The notes beneath the pieces were generated by a model. That model saw only the letters and a list, made by a program, of their open reading frames with translations. It made no database searches and was not told the origin of the DNA. A program made the translations under genes and the position numbers. A stretch of 64,000 nt of DNA from Bacteroidales bacterium (lineage in GTDB: Bacteria; Bacteroidota; Bacteroidia; Bacteroidales; P3): the NCBI GenBank assembly GCA_017934545.1, contig JAGBJI010000002.1, positions 271,303 to 335,302 of the forward strand, read 5' to 3'. Below are positions 1-8,350 of the stretch, one piece after another; the stretch's first letter is position 1, and every line of letters begins with the position of its first letter.

Positions 1-1
1 A

Positions 2-664
2 AAAATCAAACAAAACATCTCTACTTACTACAAACCGCAGGTTGTAAACAGTTTCAACCGCCCTTTGTACGATACGGAACAGTGGATGAAAATAGAGGAT
101 ACTTTCATTGCACAGGGCGGAGAACAATTCCTTACAATAGGCAACTTTTACCCTGAAGAGCAGAGCAATTTGATTAACCCTCAAAACACTACTAACATTC
201 TTCCGGGGGCGTACTATTATATAGATGACGTAGAATTGTACTGTTTGACGTGCAGTCAGAAAAAAGAAACCAACGGCGTGGTTATCTCAAAAACGAAAGA
301 CACCGTCAGTTATACAGTTGGCAAGGTAGTAGTGTTGGAAAACATATTTTTTGACTTTGACAAAAGCGTTTTACTTCCCCAATCATATGTTGAACTTCTG
401 AACTTGACAAAACTGTTGAACGAACATCCGAATATGAAAATAGAGTTGTCGGGTCACACTGACAACAAGGGCAAAGAATCTTACAATCAAAAACTGTCAA
501 CTTTACGCGCCCAAGCCGTGTACGATTACCTTACATCGCAGGGTATTGACAAAAAACGCCTTAAATACAAAGGTTACGGAGCCACGCAGCCTATTGCCGA
601 CAACAAAACCGACGAAGGCAGGGCTAAAAACCGCAGGGTAGAGTTCAAAATCATAGACATGTAA
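2..664 (+). CDS. OmpA-family outer membrane protein, C-terminal part (5' end outside window)
   Basis: The reading frame is open from base 2, so the gene begins upstream of the window and only about 220 C-terminal residues are seen. The last 100 or so residues form an OmpA-like peptidoglycan-binding domain: the strand FFDFDKS, then SGHTDNKG with the conserved Asp, LSTLRAQAV with the conserved Arg, and the closing NRRVEFKI. This domain normally holds the outer membrane to peptidoglycan through diaminopimelate. The preceding 100 residues (GGEQFLTIGNF, then YYYIDDVELYC) look like a beta-sandwich domain that often precedes OmpA domains in Bacteroidetes; that assignment is by pattern only. A TTG at 65 could be mistaken for a start but lies inside the frame. 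A 279-bp gap with a degenerate repeat array follows. Confidence 0.85.
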   Translation, partial: KIKQNISTYYKPQVVNSFNRPLYDTEQWMKIEDTFIAQGGEQFLTIGNFYPEEQSNLINPQNTTNILPGAYYYIDDVELYCLTCSQKKETNGVVISKTKDTVSYTVGKVVVLENIFFDFDKSVLLPQSYVELLNLTKLLNEHPNMKIELSGHTDNKGKESYNQKLSTLRAQAVYDYLTSQGIDKKRLKYKGYGATQPIADNKTDEGRAKNRRVEFKIIDM

Positions 665-740
665 TTGTTTTTATTGCTTTTGCATCAACAAAGCATATCC
701 GCACGCCGCTTTTTTAACGCTTGTCATATATTATAATGAT

Positions 741-837
741 AAGAAAACATTGTTTTTTCTTAAAAAACAAGAATTGTTTTCATAAGATAATTTTAAAAAA
801 CATATGTTTTTTCTTTTTACTTTCACAAAACAATTGT
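741..837. repeat. Degenerate A/T-tract palindrome array (CATATG family)
   Basis: One well-formed unit, AAAAAACATATGTTTTTT at 795-812, is accompanied by looser units centred near 750 (acattgt), 772 (caagaattg) and 833 (caattg). Spacing is 22 between the first two and about 30 between the others, so this is the least regular copy. The right flank (TTTTTACTTTCAC) resembles the right flank of the arrays at 22.4 and 27.2 kb. It occupies the gap between the OmpA-family gene and the lipoprotein gene at 944. Confidence 0.55.
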
Positions 838-943
838 GCAGGACGTAGGTTTGCAACAGTGAAAAAAGAAATTTTTTTACACTCGGTGTAACTTTTTTGC
901 ATTTTCGGGCGTTTTATATATGTTAAAAATAGAAAACAAATCA

Positions 944-1648
944 ATGAAGCGTAAAATTAAGACTTTATATATACTTGCTGCGGCGGCAATGATAGTGTTT
1001 GCCTCTTGCGGATTGGTACAGATGGATTTTGAAACAAGCCGTACCGTTAAACAGGCACAAAAACGTACGGACTATATATGTTTGAATGCCGCCAAGATGA
1101 AACAATTGATACTTTCGGACACAACGTGCTACAAGGTGGTGGACATCTATTCCCCTTGTTGCGGACCTTGTATTGAGAGTTTTGCAAACGCTTACCCGCA
1201 ATTCAAAAAACTCAATGACAGCCTGCCCGTTAAATATATTTATGTGTTGGACGGAACGGGTGCATTGAAATACAACGACAACGCAAGGGAAAAATACAAT
1301 ATCACGGGCGGCAAATATTATTTCCGCGACACCGTATCTTATTTTGCGGCACGCAAAGGCACGAAGTACAATGACTATTATCTGACAAATCTTACCAATT
1401 ACATTTTTAAAAACGACTCTCTGCCCAAGGTAACTCAACTTTTAGGCCTGCCGACATACTATTTGGTTAACAAGCAGGGGCGTTTGAAAAAATGCGTTTT
1501 TATAGATACGGACGGCAAACAATATATTGAACCGATGGATTTGCGGACGATTGCGGACAAACGTCTTGACGAGTTGGATTTTTATACTTTGGATACCGTA
1601 AGGATTGAAAACAATCAAATGATTTGCACTCCCGCAGGTTGCAAATAG
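944..1648 (+). CDS. Thioredoxin-fold (TlpA-like) lipoprotein
   Basis: This 234-residue protein starts with a lipoprotein signal (charged MKRKIK, a hydrophobic stretch, then FASC with the lipidated Cys at residue 22), so it should be anchored in the envelope. Residues 69-80 read YSPCCGPCIESF, giving the CGPC (Cys73-Cys76) dithiol motif typical of thioredoxin and TlpA proteins. A later cis-Pro candidate lies in LGLPTYYLVN. The likely role is thiol-disulfide exchange in the periplasm; the substrate is unknown. The frame extends to an ATG at 920, but only the ATG at 944 places the signal peptide at the N-terminus. No partner gene is adjacent. Confidence 0.75.
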   Translation: MKRKIKTLYILAAAAMIVFASCGLVQMDFETSRTVKQAQKRTDYICLNAAKMKQLILSDTTCYKVVDIYSPCCGPCIESFANAYPQFKKLNDSLPVKYIYVLDGTGALKYNDNAREKYNITGGKYYFRDTVSYFAARKGTKYNDYYLTNLTNYIFKNDSLPKVTQLLGLPTYYLVNKQGRLKKCVFIDTDGKQYIEPMDLRTIADKRLDELDFYTLDTVRIENNQMICTPAGCK

Positions 1649-1702
1649 TATTTGAGTGTAAATATTTGTACCTTGTGCATGCGGCAAAATGCAATTTTGT
1701 CT

Positions 1703-1710
1703 TATCTTTG
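1703..1710 (+). promoter_or_regulatory. -7 element of the Fic gene promoter
   Basis: TATCTTTG fits the Bacteroidetes TAnnTTTG consensus and lies 44 bp upstream of the Fic start codon. Confidence 0.5.
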
Positions 1711-1754
1711 CAATGATATAAGGCGGCAATTTCAATAAAAACTTTAAACGGTTT

Positions 1755-2492
1755 ATGAACAATATATTGAATATACTCAAAAGGGAAAAGGAAAATAAGA
1801 TAAAGGGCGGACTGTATCACAAAATACAGGTGTTGTTGACTTACAATTCCAATCATATAGAGGGAAGCAAGTTGACAGGAGAGCAAACCCGCCAGATTTT
1901 CGAAACAAATACCATCCTTGCAGACACAAACAATATTGACGTTGACGATATTTTGGAAACCGTAAACCATTTCCGTTGCATTGATTATATGATTGACAAC
2001 GCCCAAGCGGAACTCACCTCTGATTTTATCAAGCAATTGCACCGTATATTGAAAACCAATACTTCGCAATCCGGATTAGAGTGGTTTAAAGTCGGCGATT
2101 GGAAGATTTTACCCAACGAAGTGGGCGGTGAAGAAACGGTTGACCCTGAACAAACGGAAAACGAAATCAATAAACTTATTTCGCATTACAACAGTTTGAA
2201 GGAAAAAAGTTTTGAAGACATATTGGATTTCCATGTAAGGTTTGAAAAAATACATCCGTTTCAGGACGGAAACGGCAGAGTGGGCAGATTGGTCATGTTT
2301 AAACAATGCCTTGAAAACAATACAGTGCCGTTTATAATTGATGAAGAGCATAAACTGTATTATTACAGGGGATTGCAACAGTGGGACAATATAAAAGGTT
2401 ATCTTACGGACACATGTCTTTCGTGTCAGGATGTGTTTAAAACATATTTGGATTACTTTAAGATTGATTATACCGACGCAAAATCCGAATAA
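1755..2492 (+). CDS. Fic-domain protein (probable AMP transferase)
   Basis: The protein has 245 residues. The catalytic Fic motif is complete at residues 167-178 (HPFQDGNGRVGR), with His167 as the expected base and the Asp/Asn/Arg residues that bind the nucleotide phosphates. Near the N-terminus, S32-N-H-I-E36-G37 fits the inhibitory-helix motif (S/T)xxxE(G/N) of class II Fic proteins, where the Glu blocks productive ATP binding until relieved. The protein is therefore likely a self-inhibited AMPylase. No toxin-antitoxin partner or effector delivery gene is adjacent, and the target cannot be told. It has its own promoter and is followed by rnpB on the same strand. Confidence 0.85.
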   Translation: MNNILNILKREKENKIKGGLYHKIQVLLTYNSNHIEGSKLTGEQTRQIFETNTILADTNNIDVDDILETVNHFRCIDYMIDNAQAELTSDFIKQLHRILKTNTSQSGLEWFKVGDWKILPNEVGGEETVDPEQTENEINKLISHYNSLKEKSFEDILDFHVRFEKIHPFQDGNGRVGRLVMFKQCLENNTVPFIIDEEHKLYYYRGLQQWDNIKGYLTDTCLSCQDVFKTYLDYFKIDYTDAKSE

Positions 2493-2570
2493 ATTGCGTA
2501 AAAGTTTTCGTTCATTAGGCAAATAAACCGTAAGAAAAGCAAAATATTTTTTACGGAATATAATTTTTTG

Positions 2571-2578
2571 TAATTTTG
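2571..2578 (+). promoter_or_regulatory. -7 element of the rnpB promoter
   Basis: TAATTTTG matches TAnnTTTG. It lies about 90 bp before the mature RNase P RNA, implying a 5' precursor that is trimmed. Confidence 0.5.
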
Positions 2579-2668
2579 CAACGCAAAACGGCGGCGTAAA
2601 TACAATATTTAAAAAAGTATTGCACCGCAATGCAGGTCTTTGAACATAATTTAAACAATAAAAAACAG

Positions 2669-3084
2669 GGATGCAACGAAAGTTATCTGTCGCTTGCATT
2701 GTTTAAATGCAAGAGGAAAGTCCGTGCAACGCAGAGCATCATACTGTCTAACGGACAGGCAGGGATTTATTTTAATCTTTGACAGAAAGTGCAACAGAAA
2801 ATAACCGCCTTGAAAACAATTTGTGTCTTTTTAAGATATGAACCGTTTTCAGTGGTAAGGGTGAAAACGCAGGGTAAGAGCCTGCGGCAGCCGTCAGCGA
2901 TGGCGGTTTGCGTGTAAACCTTATGAGTTGAAAGTCCAAATATACCGGCAGGCAGAGATTAGTTCTTATTGCCAAGTGTCTGCTCGGCACTGCCGGGGGG
3001 TAGGACGATAGAGGCAAGCCGCAAGACTTGCCGTAGATTAATGACAGATGAAAAACAGAACACGGCTTACGAAACGTTGCATCC
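2669..3084 (+). ncRNA. rnpB: RNase P RNA (bacterial type A)
   Basis: The catalytic RNA of RNase P removes 5' leaders from tRNA precursors. The 5' conserved segment GAGGAAAGTCC occurs near 2711, the central GGGTGAAA and GTAAGAG segments near 2860-2880, and the 3' conserved ACAGAACACGGCTTAC near 3056. Helix P1 sets the ends: GGATGCAACG at 2669-2678 pairs perfectly with CGTTGCATCC at 3075-3084, and a run of eight T follows as a likely terminator. Length is about 416 nt, slightly longer than the E. coli RNA (377 nt). Short open frames across this region on both strands are not genes. Confidence 0.95.
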
Positions 3085-3119
3085 TTTTTTTTGTTCCTGT
3101 ACGGCATATGTTTGTGAAA

Positions 3120-3240
3120 AGAAAAAATTGTTTTCAGAATCCGTTTTGAAAAAACATATGTATTTTTACAAAAAAACATATGTTTTTTGATTAAAATTCA
3201 TATGTTTTTTTATTCAAAAACATATGTTTTTTATTTTTTA
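3120..3240. repeat. 22-bp-phased CATATG palindrome array
   Basis: Four units of the form A5-6 CATATG T5-6 have their CATATG at 3155, 3177, 3199 and 3221, exactly 22 bp apart; a further, less complete CATATG lies at 3105. The two inner units are joined by GATTAAAATT, as in the copies at 8.1, 15.2, 16.1 and 32.1 kb. The left flank contains TTTTCAGAATCC. The rest of the 406-bp gap between rnpB and metK holds the metK promoter and a leader of about 145 nt with no gene. Confidence 0.9.
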
Positions 3241-3331
3241 CTTCGCAAAAGAATGTTGTGTAATGCGGTTTTACACTGCGGAGGTGAAAATTTTTTGCAG
3301 TGTATATATATATTATATAAAAATATTGTCG

Positions 3332-3339
3332 TAATTTTG
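3332..3339 (+). promoter_or_regulatory. -7 element of the metK promoter
   Basis: TAATTTTG lies 152 bp upstream of the metK start, giving an unusually long untranslated leader. I see no recognisable SAM riboswitch fold in the leader by eye. Confidence 0.5.
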
Positions 3340-3490
3340 CAAAACAAAATGTGGACAGATTTGAATTGATTGCAACCACAATAAAAGAATGCTAAAACAA
3401 GAATCCTTTTATTTTTAAGAAAAATTCAATTCTTATTCATTTCCACTGATTTTATAATTAATTAACAATTAAAAAAAAACAGTAAAAGAA

Positions 3491-4735
3491 ATGTCAAGAT
3501 TTATAACTTCAGAATCAGTATCGGAAGGTCACCCTGACAAAATAGCCGACCAAATATCCGATGCGTTGTTGGACGAATTTTTAAGGCGTGACCCCAATTC
3601 GCGGGTTGCGTGCGAAACGCTTGTAACTACGGGTTTGGTGTTTTTAAGCGGCGAAGTAAAGAGCGAGAGTTATGTTGATGTACAGTTAGTTGCACGCAAT
3701 GTCATAGAGAAAATAGGTTACACCAAGGCCGAATATCAATTTGCGGCACATTCGTGCGGAGTTATATCCTCCATACACGAACAAAGCCCCGATATAAATC
3801 AGGGTGTTGACCGCAAAACGCCCGAACAGCAAGGTGCAGGCGACCAAGGAATGATGTTCGGTTACGCAAGCCGCGACACCGAAGACTTTATGCCTTTGCC
3901 GTTAGTGCTTGCACATCAGATTGTTTACGAATTGGCACAGATAAGGAAAGAAGGTATAATGATGAAATATCTTCGGCCTGACAGCAAATCGCAGGTGACG
4001 GTTGAATACGACGATAACAACCGCCCGGTTGCTATAAACACAATAGTAATTTCAACACAGCACGACGAAGACGTAAGTTTGAAACAGATAGAAAAAGATA
4101 TACGTCTGATACTTTTGCCCCGTATTGCTTCAAAGCAACGAAAAAAGGAAGTGAAAGCCATGTTTGAAAAAGAATTCCGTCTGTTTGTCAACCCGACGGG
4201 CAAATTCGTCATCGGCGGACCTCACGGCGACACTGGTTTGACAGGAAGAAAAATAATAGTTGACACATACGGCGGCAAAGGTTCGCACGGCGGGGGAGCG
4301 TTCAGCGGAAAAGATGCCAGCAAAGTGGACAGAAGTGCGGCTTATGCAATGCGTCACGTCGCCAAAAACATGGTTGCTGCGGGTTTGTGCGACGAAGTGT
4401 CGGTTCAGGTTGCCTATGCAATCGGCGTAGCAGAGCCTGTGGGATTGTACGTTGACACTTTCTCAACCAACCGTACACGTTTTTCCGAAGGGGAGATAGC
4501 ACAAAAACTGTTGAAAATATTTGATTTGCGTCCTTATGCAATCATTGAACGGTTCGGATTGAAGAATCCTATATTTTTACCGACCGCTACTTACGGACAT
4601 TTCGGCCGTACACCTTACAGAAAACCAGTTGAAATAATTGAAAACGGCAAAACAATAATGAAAGAAGTTGACTTCTATCCTTGGGAAAAGCTGGATTACA
4701 CGGACAAAATCAAAAAAGAATTCGGTTTGGAGTGA
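3491..4735 (+). CDS. metK: S-adenosylmethionine synthetase
   Basis: The enzyme makes S-adenosylmethionine from ATP and methionine in the cytosol. The N-terminus carries [19 protein letters not shown] with the ATP/metal-binding residues; the signature GAGDQG is at residues 115-120; the phosphate-binding GGGAFSGKD followed by KVDRSAAY lies in the central third; GHFGR is near the C-terminus. At 414 residues it is slightly longer than the E. coli enzyme (384). It is a single-gene unit with a long leader and a shared downstream terminator. Confidence 0.97.
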   Translation: MSRFITSESVSEGHPDKIADQISDALLDEFLRRDPNSRVACETLVTTGLVFLSGEVKSESYVDVQLVARNVIEKIGYTKAEYQFAAHSCGVISSIHEQSPDINQGVDRKTPEQQGAGDQGMMFGYASRDTEDFMPLPLVLAHQIVYELAQIRKEGIMMKYLRPDSKSQVTVEYDDNNRPVAINTIVISTQHDEDVSLKQIEKDIRLILLPRIASKQRKKEVKAMFEKEFRLFVNPTGKFVIGGPHGDTGLTGRKIIVDTYGGKGSHGGGAFSGKDASKVDRSAAYAMRHVAKNMVAAGLCDEVSVQVAYAIGVAEPVGLYVDTFSTNRTRFSEGEIAQKLLKIFDLRPYAIIERFGLKNPIFLPTATYGHFGRTPYRKPVEIIENGKTIMKEVDFYPWEKLDYTDKIKKEFGLE

Positions 4736-4770
4736 AAAAACGTTTTTTACGTTAACGTATCACAATAAAA

Positions 4771-4804
4771 AAAGCGGCACTTGAACTTTTTCAAGTGCCG
4801 CTTT
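4771..4804. terminator. Bidirectional terminator between metK and gpmA
   Basis: AAAGCGGCACTTGA and TCAAGTGCCGCTTT form a 14-bp stem around a short A/T loop. A-runs lie on the left and T-runs flank it, so it can end the convergent metK and gpmA transcripts. Confidence 0.9.
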
Positions 4805-4817
4805 GCTGCAATGAAAA

Positions 4818-5564
4818 CTATTTTTTGCCTTGGTTAGCCACCGCATCCATAAGTTTTTTTACGGTTTGCTCGTCGGCAAGAAACTCATCTTTGATTAAGT
4901 TCATATTTTCATCAAAAGTGAAAACATAAGGTATTCCCGTAGGGATATTGAATTTTATTATTTCTTCTTCACTCATCTTTTTAAGGTTCATAACTATTCC
5001 CCGCAAAGAGTTGCCGTGGGCGGCTATAAGCACGGTGTCATGGTTTTTAAATGCAGGCAACACCGTTTGATTGAAGTACGGCATGCAGCGGGCTATGCAA
5101 TCTTTCAGTGATTCGGTAAGAGGCAAATCTTTTTTGTCAACGTCTTTGTATCTTTCGTCAACCAACGGGCTTCTTTCGTCGTTTTCTTCCAAAGCAGGCG
5201 GCTGACAATCAAAAACCCTGCGCCATTTCAATACCTGTTCTTCGCCGTATTTTTCTGCAGTTTCTTTTTTGTTCAGTCCTTGCAACTGACCGTAGTGTTT
5301 TTCGTTCAATCTCCACGATTTGTAAACGGGAAGATAGTCCAAGTCCATTGCGTCCAAAGCAATGTTAAGTGTCTTTATAGCCCGTTTAAGATAGGAAGTA
5401 AAACAGATTTGCGGCTTTACACCGTATTGAATCATGGCTTTACCTGCCTCAAAAGCCTCTTGCTTTCCCTGTTCTGACAAATCAACGTCTTTCCATCCTG
5501 TAAAAAGATTCAATTTGTTCCATTCGCTTTGTCCGTGACGGACTAAAATCAGTTTCTTATTCAT
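4818..5564 (-). CDS. gpmA: 2,3-bisphosphoglycerate-dependent phosphoglycerate mutase
   Basis: The enzyme interconverts 3- and 2-phosphoglycerate in glycolysis. The start LVRHGQSEWN supplies the phosphohistidine RHG motif, NLFTGWKDVDLSEQG follows as in all dPGM proteins, and AAHGNSLRGI holds the second catalytic His. Length (248) is normal for the family. It lies just downstream of lgt on the same strand with a 20-bp gap, so the two are probably cotranscribed. Confidence 0.96.
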   Translation of the reverse strand: MNKKLILVRHGQSEWNKLNLFTGWKDVDLSEQGKQEAFEAGKAMIQYGVKPQICFTSYLKRAIKTLNIALDAMDLDYLPVYKSWRLNEKHYGQLQGLNKKETAEKYGEEQVLKWRRVFDCQPPALEENDERSPLVDERYKDVDKKDLPLTESLKDCIARCMPYFNQTVLPAFKNHDTVLIAAHGNSLRGIVMNLKKMSEEEIIKFNIPTGIPYVFTFDENMNLIKDEFLADEQTVKKLMDAVANQGKK

Positions 5565-5584
5565 GTTTTGTCGGTTTTAACTTA

Positions 5585-6448
5585 TTATTTATCTGTTTTT
5601 TTTATGATTGACAAATCCAATAATCTGCCTATGTTGCGTTTGGATGCAATGATTATTAAAACAATTCCTGCAATTATAAACGGTAAAGACAGAATTTGTC
5701 CCATGTTTATAAGCATTCCGTTCTCCCAAGACTCTTGTGAATTTTTTACAAACTCAATCAAAAATCTCATTGTGAACACTCCGAACAAAAATAATCCGAA
5801 AATCATGCCTTGGTTTACGGATTTTGTTTTTTTGTTCATAATAAAGAAAAGGATACATCCTATTATTATATATGATAAAGCTTCGTACAATTGGGTCGGA
5901 TGGCACGCCTGCGTCTGTCCGTCGCGTAAAAACACGAATCCCCACGGCAATTGGGTGGCTACACCGTATATTTCACTGTTGAACAAATTGCCTAAACGGA
6001 TGGAAGCACCCGCAAAACAGATGGCGATAACTAATCTGTCCACAACCCACATAAAAGGAATTTTGGTGTTGCGTGAATATATGTAAAGTGCAATCAGAAT
6101 ACCGATGGCTCCGCCGTGTGATGCCAAGCCTTGATAGCCTATAAACTTCAAACCGTCGGGCGTTATTTTTATGGGAAGAAGCATTTCAACGATGTGATGT
6201 GAGTAATAACCGAACTCATAAAACAGACAGTGTCCCAATCTTGCTCCTATTAAAACGGCTACAAATACATACAACGCCAATTTATCTAAATAAGATTGTT
6301 CTACTTTGTCTTTTGCAAAGAGTTTTTTGAGCATTAAATAACTTATAACGAATGCAAAAGCGAACAAAACGCCGTACCAACGGACTTCAATGTTGCCTAT
6401 ATGGGTTATAACGGGTGAAACATTCCAGTAAACGAACAATTCAGTCAT
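5585..6448 (-). CDS. lgt: Prolipoprotein diacylglyceryl transferase
   Basis: This inner-membrane enzyme moves diacylglycerol from phosphatidylglycerol to the lipobox Cys of prolipoproteins. It has 287 residues with about seven hydrophobic segments. The Lgt signature appears as GASIRLGNLFNSEIYG, and HGGAIG holds the conserved His-Gly-Gly segment. Many lipoprotein precursors in this window (for example at 944, 9385, 9941 and 37087) would be its substrates. A TAACTTTG -7 element (complement of 6471-6478) lies 23 bp upstream of the start. gpmA follows in the same direction. Confidence 0.96.
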   Translation of the reverse strand: MTELFVYWNVSPVITHIGNIEVRWYGVLFAFAFVISYLMLKKLFAKDKVEQSYLDKLALYVFVAVLIGARLGHCLFYEFGYYSHHIVEMLLPIKITPDGLKFIGYQGLASHGGAIGILIALYIYSRNTKIPFMWVVDRLVIAICFAGASIRLGNLFNSEIYGVATQLPWGFVFLRDGQTQACHPTQLYEALSYIIIGCILFFIMNKKTKSVNQGMIFGLFLFGVFTMRFLIEFVKNSQESWENGMLINMGQILSLPFIIAGIVLIIIASKRNIGRLLDLSIIKKTDK

Positions 6449-6470
6449 ACCAATATGAATATATTTTTTG

Positions 6471-6478
6471 CAAAGTTA
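6471..6478 (-). promoter_or_regulatory. -7 element of the lgt-gpmA promoter
   Basis: The minus-strand reading TAACTTTG fits TAnnTTTG and lies just before the lgt start. Confidence 0.5.
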
Positions 6479-6553
6479 CGAATAATTTTGCTAAAGATTG
6501 GAATTTTACCGCCTTATTTACACATTGTTCTGTTGTATAAACCGTTTTTTTTG

Positions 6554-6561
6554 TACTTTTG
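6554..6561 (+). promoter_or_regulatory. -7 element of the mnmE promoter
   Basis: TACTTTTG lies 30 bp before the ATG at 6591. It is inside the longest open frame, which shows that the upstream ATG at 6498 is not the start. Confidence 0.55.
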
Positions 6562-6590
6562 CAAGTTATAAACGTAAAAATGTGACGTAT

Positions 6591-7979
6591 ATGAATTTGC
6601 AAGACACTATCGCCGCACCTGCAACGGCAAGCGTAACATCGGCATTGGGCATTGTAAGACTGTCGGGCGGCGGTGCAATAGACATAGTATCAAAGATTTT
6701 TTCTTTACCTGATAAAAAAGATTTCGCAAAATGTGCTGCGGCAAACAGACTTTATTACGGTACGGTGACGGACAACGGTTCTGCGGTTGATGAAGTGGTT
6801 GTCGGCGTGTTCAAATCACCCCATTCGTTCACAGGTGAAGATATTGTTGAGATAACCCACCACGGCAGTGTGTTCGTTCAGCGTAAGATATTGGAGCTTT
6901 TGCTCTCCAACGGAGCAAGGCTTGCAGACAAGGGCGAGTTTTCGCTGCGTGCGTTTCTCAACGGCAAGATGAATTTGTCGCAGGCTGAAGCCGTGGCGGA
7001 CTTGATACAATCCACTTCCGAAGTTTCGCACAGTGTGGCTATGAGTCAGCTGCGTGGAGGCTATAACCGTGAATTGAAAAACCTGCGGCAACGGTTTTTG
7101 AAAATAGCATCTCTTTTGGAGTTGGAAATAGACTTTTCTGCCGAGCAGGAAGTGTTTGTTGACAGAAACGATTTGATAAATGAATTGAACGGGGCTATAG
7201 AAACGGTGAAAAGCCTTATAGGTTCGTTCCGTCAGGGCAACGCTTTTAAAAACGGAATACCCGTTGCCATTGCGGGCAAGCCCAATTCGGGCAAATCCAC
7301 TCTGATGAATGCACTTTTGAAAGATAACCGCAGCATAGTTTCAAGCACTGAAGGCACAACCCGTGACACTGTTGAGGAAACTCTGACGGTGAAAGGCATC
7401 AACATAAGGTTTATTGACACTGCGGGATTGCGTGAAAGCGACAACGAAATAGAACGTGAGGGTATCAAACGGTCGTTTCAGGCGATAAACAATTCGCAGA
7501 CGGTGTTGTATTTGATAGATTTGTCAAAAGACGATGTGCAATCGGTGGATTATCAGTTGGCTTTTCTCAAGCAGGATGCGGATTTAAACGGCAAGAAATT
7601 GATTTTGGTTGCCAACAAAGAAGATATTTCCAATCTGCCTGCAAAAGAAAGAAAAATATTGGAACAACGCGGGGCGGTGTTTATAAGTGCCAAGAACAAC
7701 GAATCGGTTGACAGAGTGTTGGATTTAATAGTTGAAGGTTTTGAAACCGAAGATATCAACTCCAAAGTGTTTGTCAGCAACGTCAGACATTGCGATGCAC
7801 TGAAAAAAGCATTGGAAAGCATGGAAGCGGCATACGAATGTGCATGTTCGGACGGCTCTGCGGATTTGATAAGCGAAGACATACGCCGTGCAAGCGGGGA
7901 TTTGGGACAGATAACGGGCGAGATAACCAACGAAGACGTGTTGACAAATATTTTCTCTTCATTTTGTATAGGCAAATAA
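6591..7979 (+). CDS. mnmE: tRNA uridine-5-carboxymethylaminomethyl modification GTPase
   Basis: With MnmG this GTPase installs the carboxymethylaminomethyl group on U34 of certain tRNAs. The 462 residues begin with the tetrahydrofolate-binding domain (DTIAAPATA, then GIVRLSG). The inserted G domain carries GKPNSGKST near residue 229, the switch DTAGLRE, and NKED. The protein ends in CIGK, the C-terminal CxGK motif with the catalytic Cys. The start at 6591 is chosen because it gives the standard N-terminus and lies 30 bp after the promoter. A strong hairpin follows the stop. Confidence 0.96.
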   Translation: MNLQDTIAAPATASVTSALGIVRLSGGGAIDIVSKIFSLPDKKDFAKCAAANRLYYGTVTDNGSAVDEVVVGVFKSPHSFTGEDIVEITHHGSVFVQRKILELLLSNGARLADKGEFSLRAFLNGKMNLSQAEAVADLIQSTSEVSHSVAMSQLRGGYNRELKNLRQRFLKIASLLELEIDFSAEQEVFVDRNDLINELNGAIETVKSLIGSFRQGNAFKNGIPVAIAGKPNSGKSTLMNALLKDNRSIVSSTEGTTRDTVEETLTVKGINIRFIDTAGLRESDNEIEREGIKRSFQAINNSQTVLYLIDLSKDDVQSVDYQLAFLKQDADLNGKKLILVANKEDISNLPAKERKILEQRGAVFISAKNNESVDRVLDLIVEGFETEDINSKVFVSNVRHCDALKKALESMEAAYECACSDGSADLISEDIRRASGDLGQITGEITNEDVLTNIFSSFCIGK

Positions 7980-7999
7980 ACGCAGTTTAATACTATTAG

Positions 8000-8040
8000 A
8001 AGGGCGGAAAAGTTTGCGGTTCTAAATTTTTTCCGCCCTT
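8000..8040 (+). terminator. Terminator downstream of mnmE
   Basis: AAGGGCGGAAAA and TTTTTTCCGCCCTT form a stem with a loop of about 15 nt just after mnmE, followed by TATTCCTTATT. Confidence 0.8.
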
Positions 8041-8077
8041 ATTCCTTATTATATATAGTTGCTTTGAGAATCCGCAG

Positions 8078-8168
8078 AAAAAAAAAACATATGTTTTTTC
8101 AACGAAAAACATATGTTTTTTGATTAAAATTCATATGTTTTTTTATAAAAATACATATGTTTTTTCAA
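8078..8168. repeat. 22-bp-phased CATATG palindrome array
   Basis: CATATG cores at 8088, 8110, 8132 and 8154 are exactly 22 bp apart, each between an A-run and a T-run; the two inner units are joined by GATTAAAATT. The left flank has GAGAATCCGCAGAAA and the right flank GAATTCAGAAAAG, which are roughly inverted with respect to flanks of other copies. It fills the 371-bp gap between mnmE and the DHH gene, after the mnmE terminator and before the next promoter. Confidence 0.92.
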
Positions 8169-8316
8169 AATGAATTCAGAAAAGAGTTTTTTTGTTTGTG
8201 AATAAAAAAGAGTTTTGCGGTGTGATAAAATTGTTTTTTATATTGCGGACGGGAGCGGGGCGTTGAATAATTTTCGGTTTTAAAGGGTGTATTTGTATTA
8301 ATTGTGTTTTTTTTTG

Positions 8317-8324
8317 TATTTTTG
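8317..8324 (+). promoter_or_regulatory. -7 element of the DHH phosphoesterase operon
   Basis: TATTTTTG with an upstream TTG at 8302 lies 27 bp before the start of the four-gene run that begins at 8351. Confidence 0.5.
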
Positions 8325-8350
8325 CATCTTATTACTTAAACAAACTGAAG

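Noticed and set aside
2772-3190. Open reading frames on both strands across 2.7-3.2 kb
   Set aside because: They lie on the RNase P RNA gene and the adjacent palindrome array; conserved RNA segments and the P1 pairing explain the sequence.
6498-6590. N-terminal extension of MnmE
   Set aside because: The TACTTTTG promoter lies inside it, and the conserved MnmE start is at 6591.
8078-8168. 22-bp-phased arrays as a CRISPR array
   Set aside because: Units are palindromic, the intervals between cores are repeated A/T-tracts rather than unique spacers, there are only 3-5 units, and no cas gene is near.
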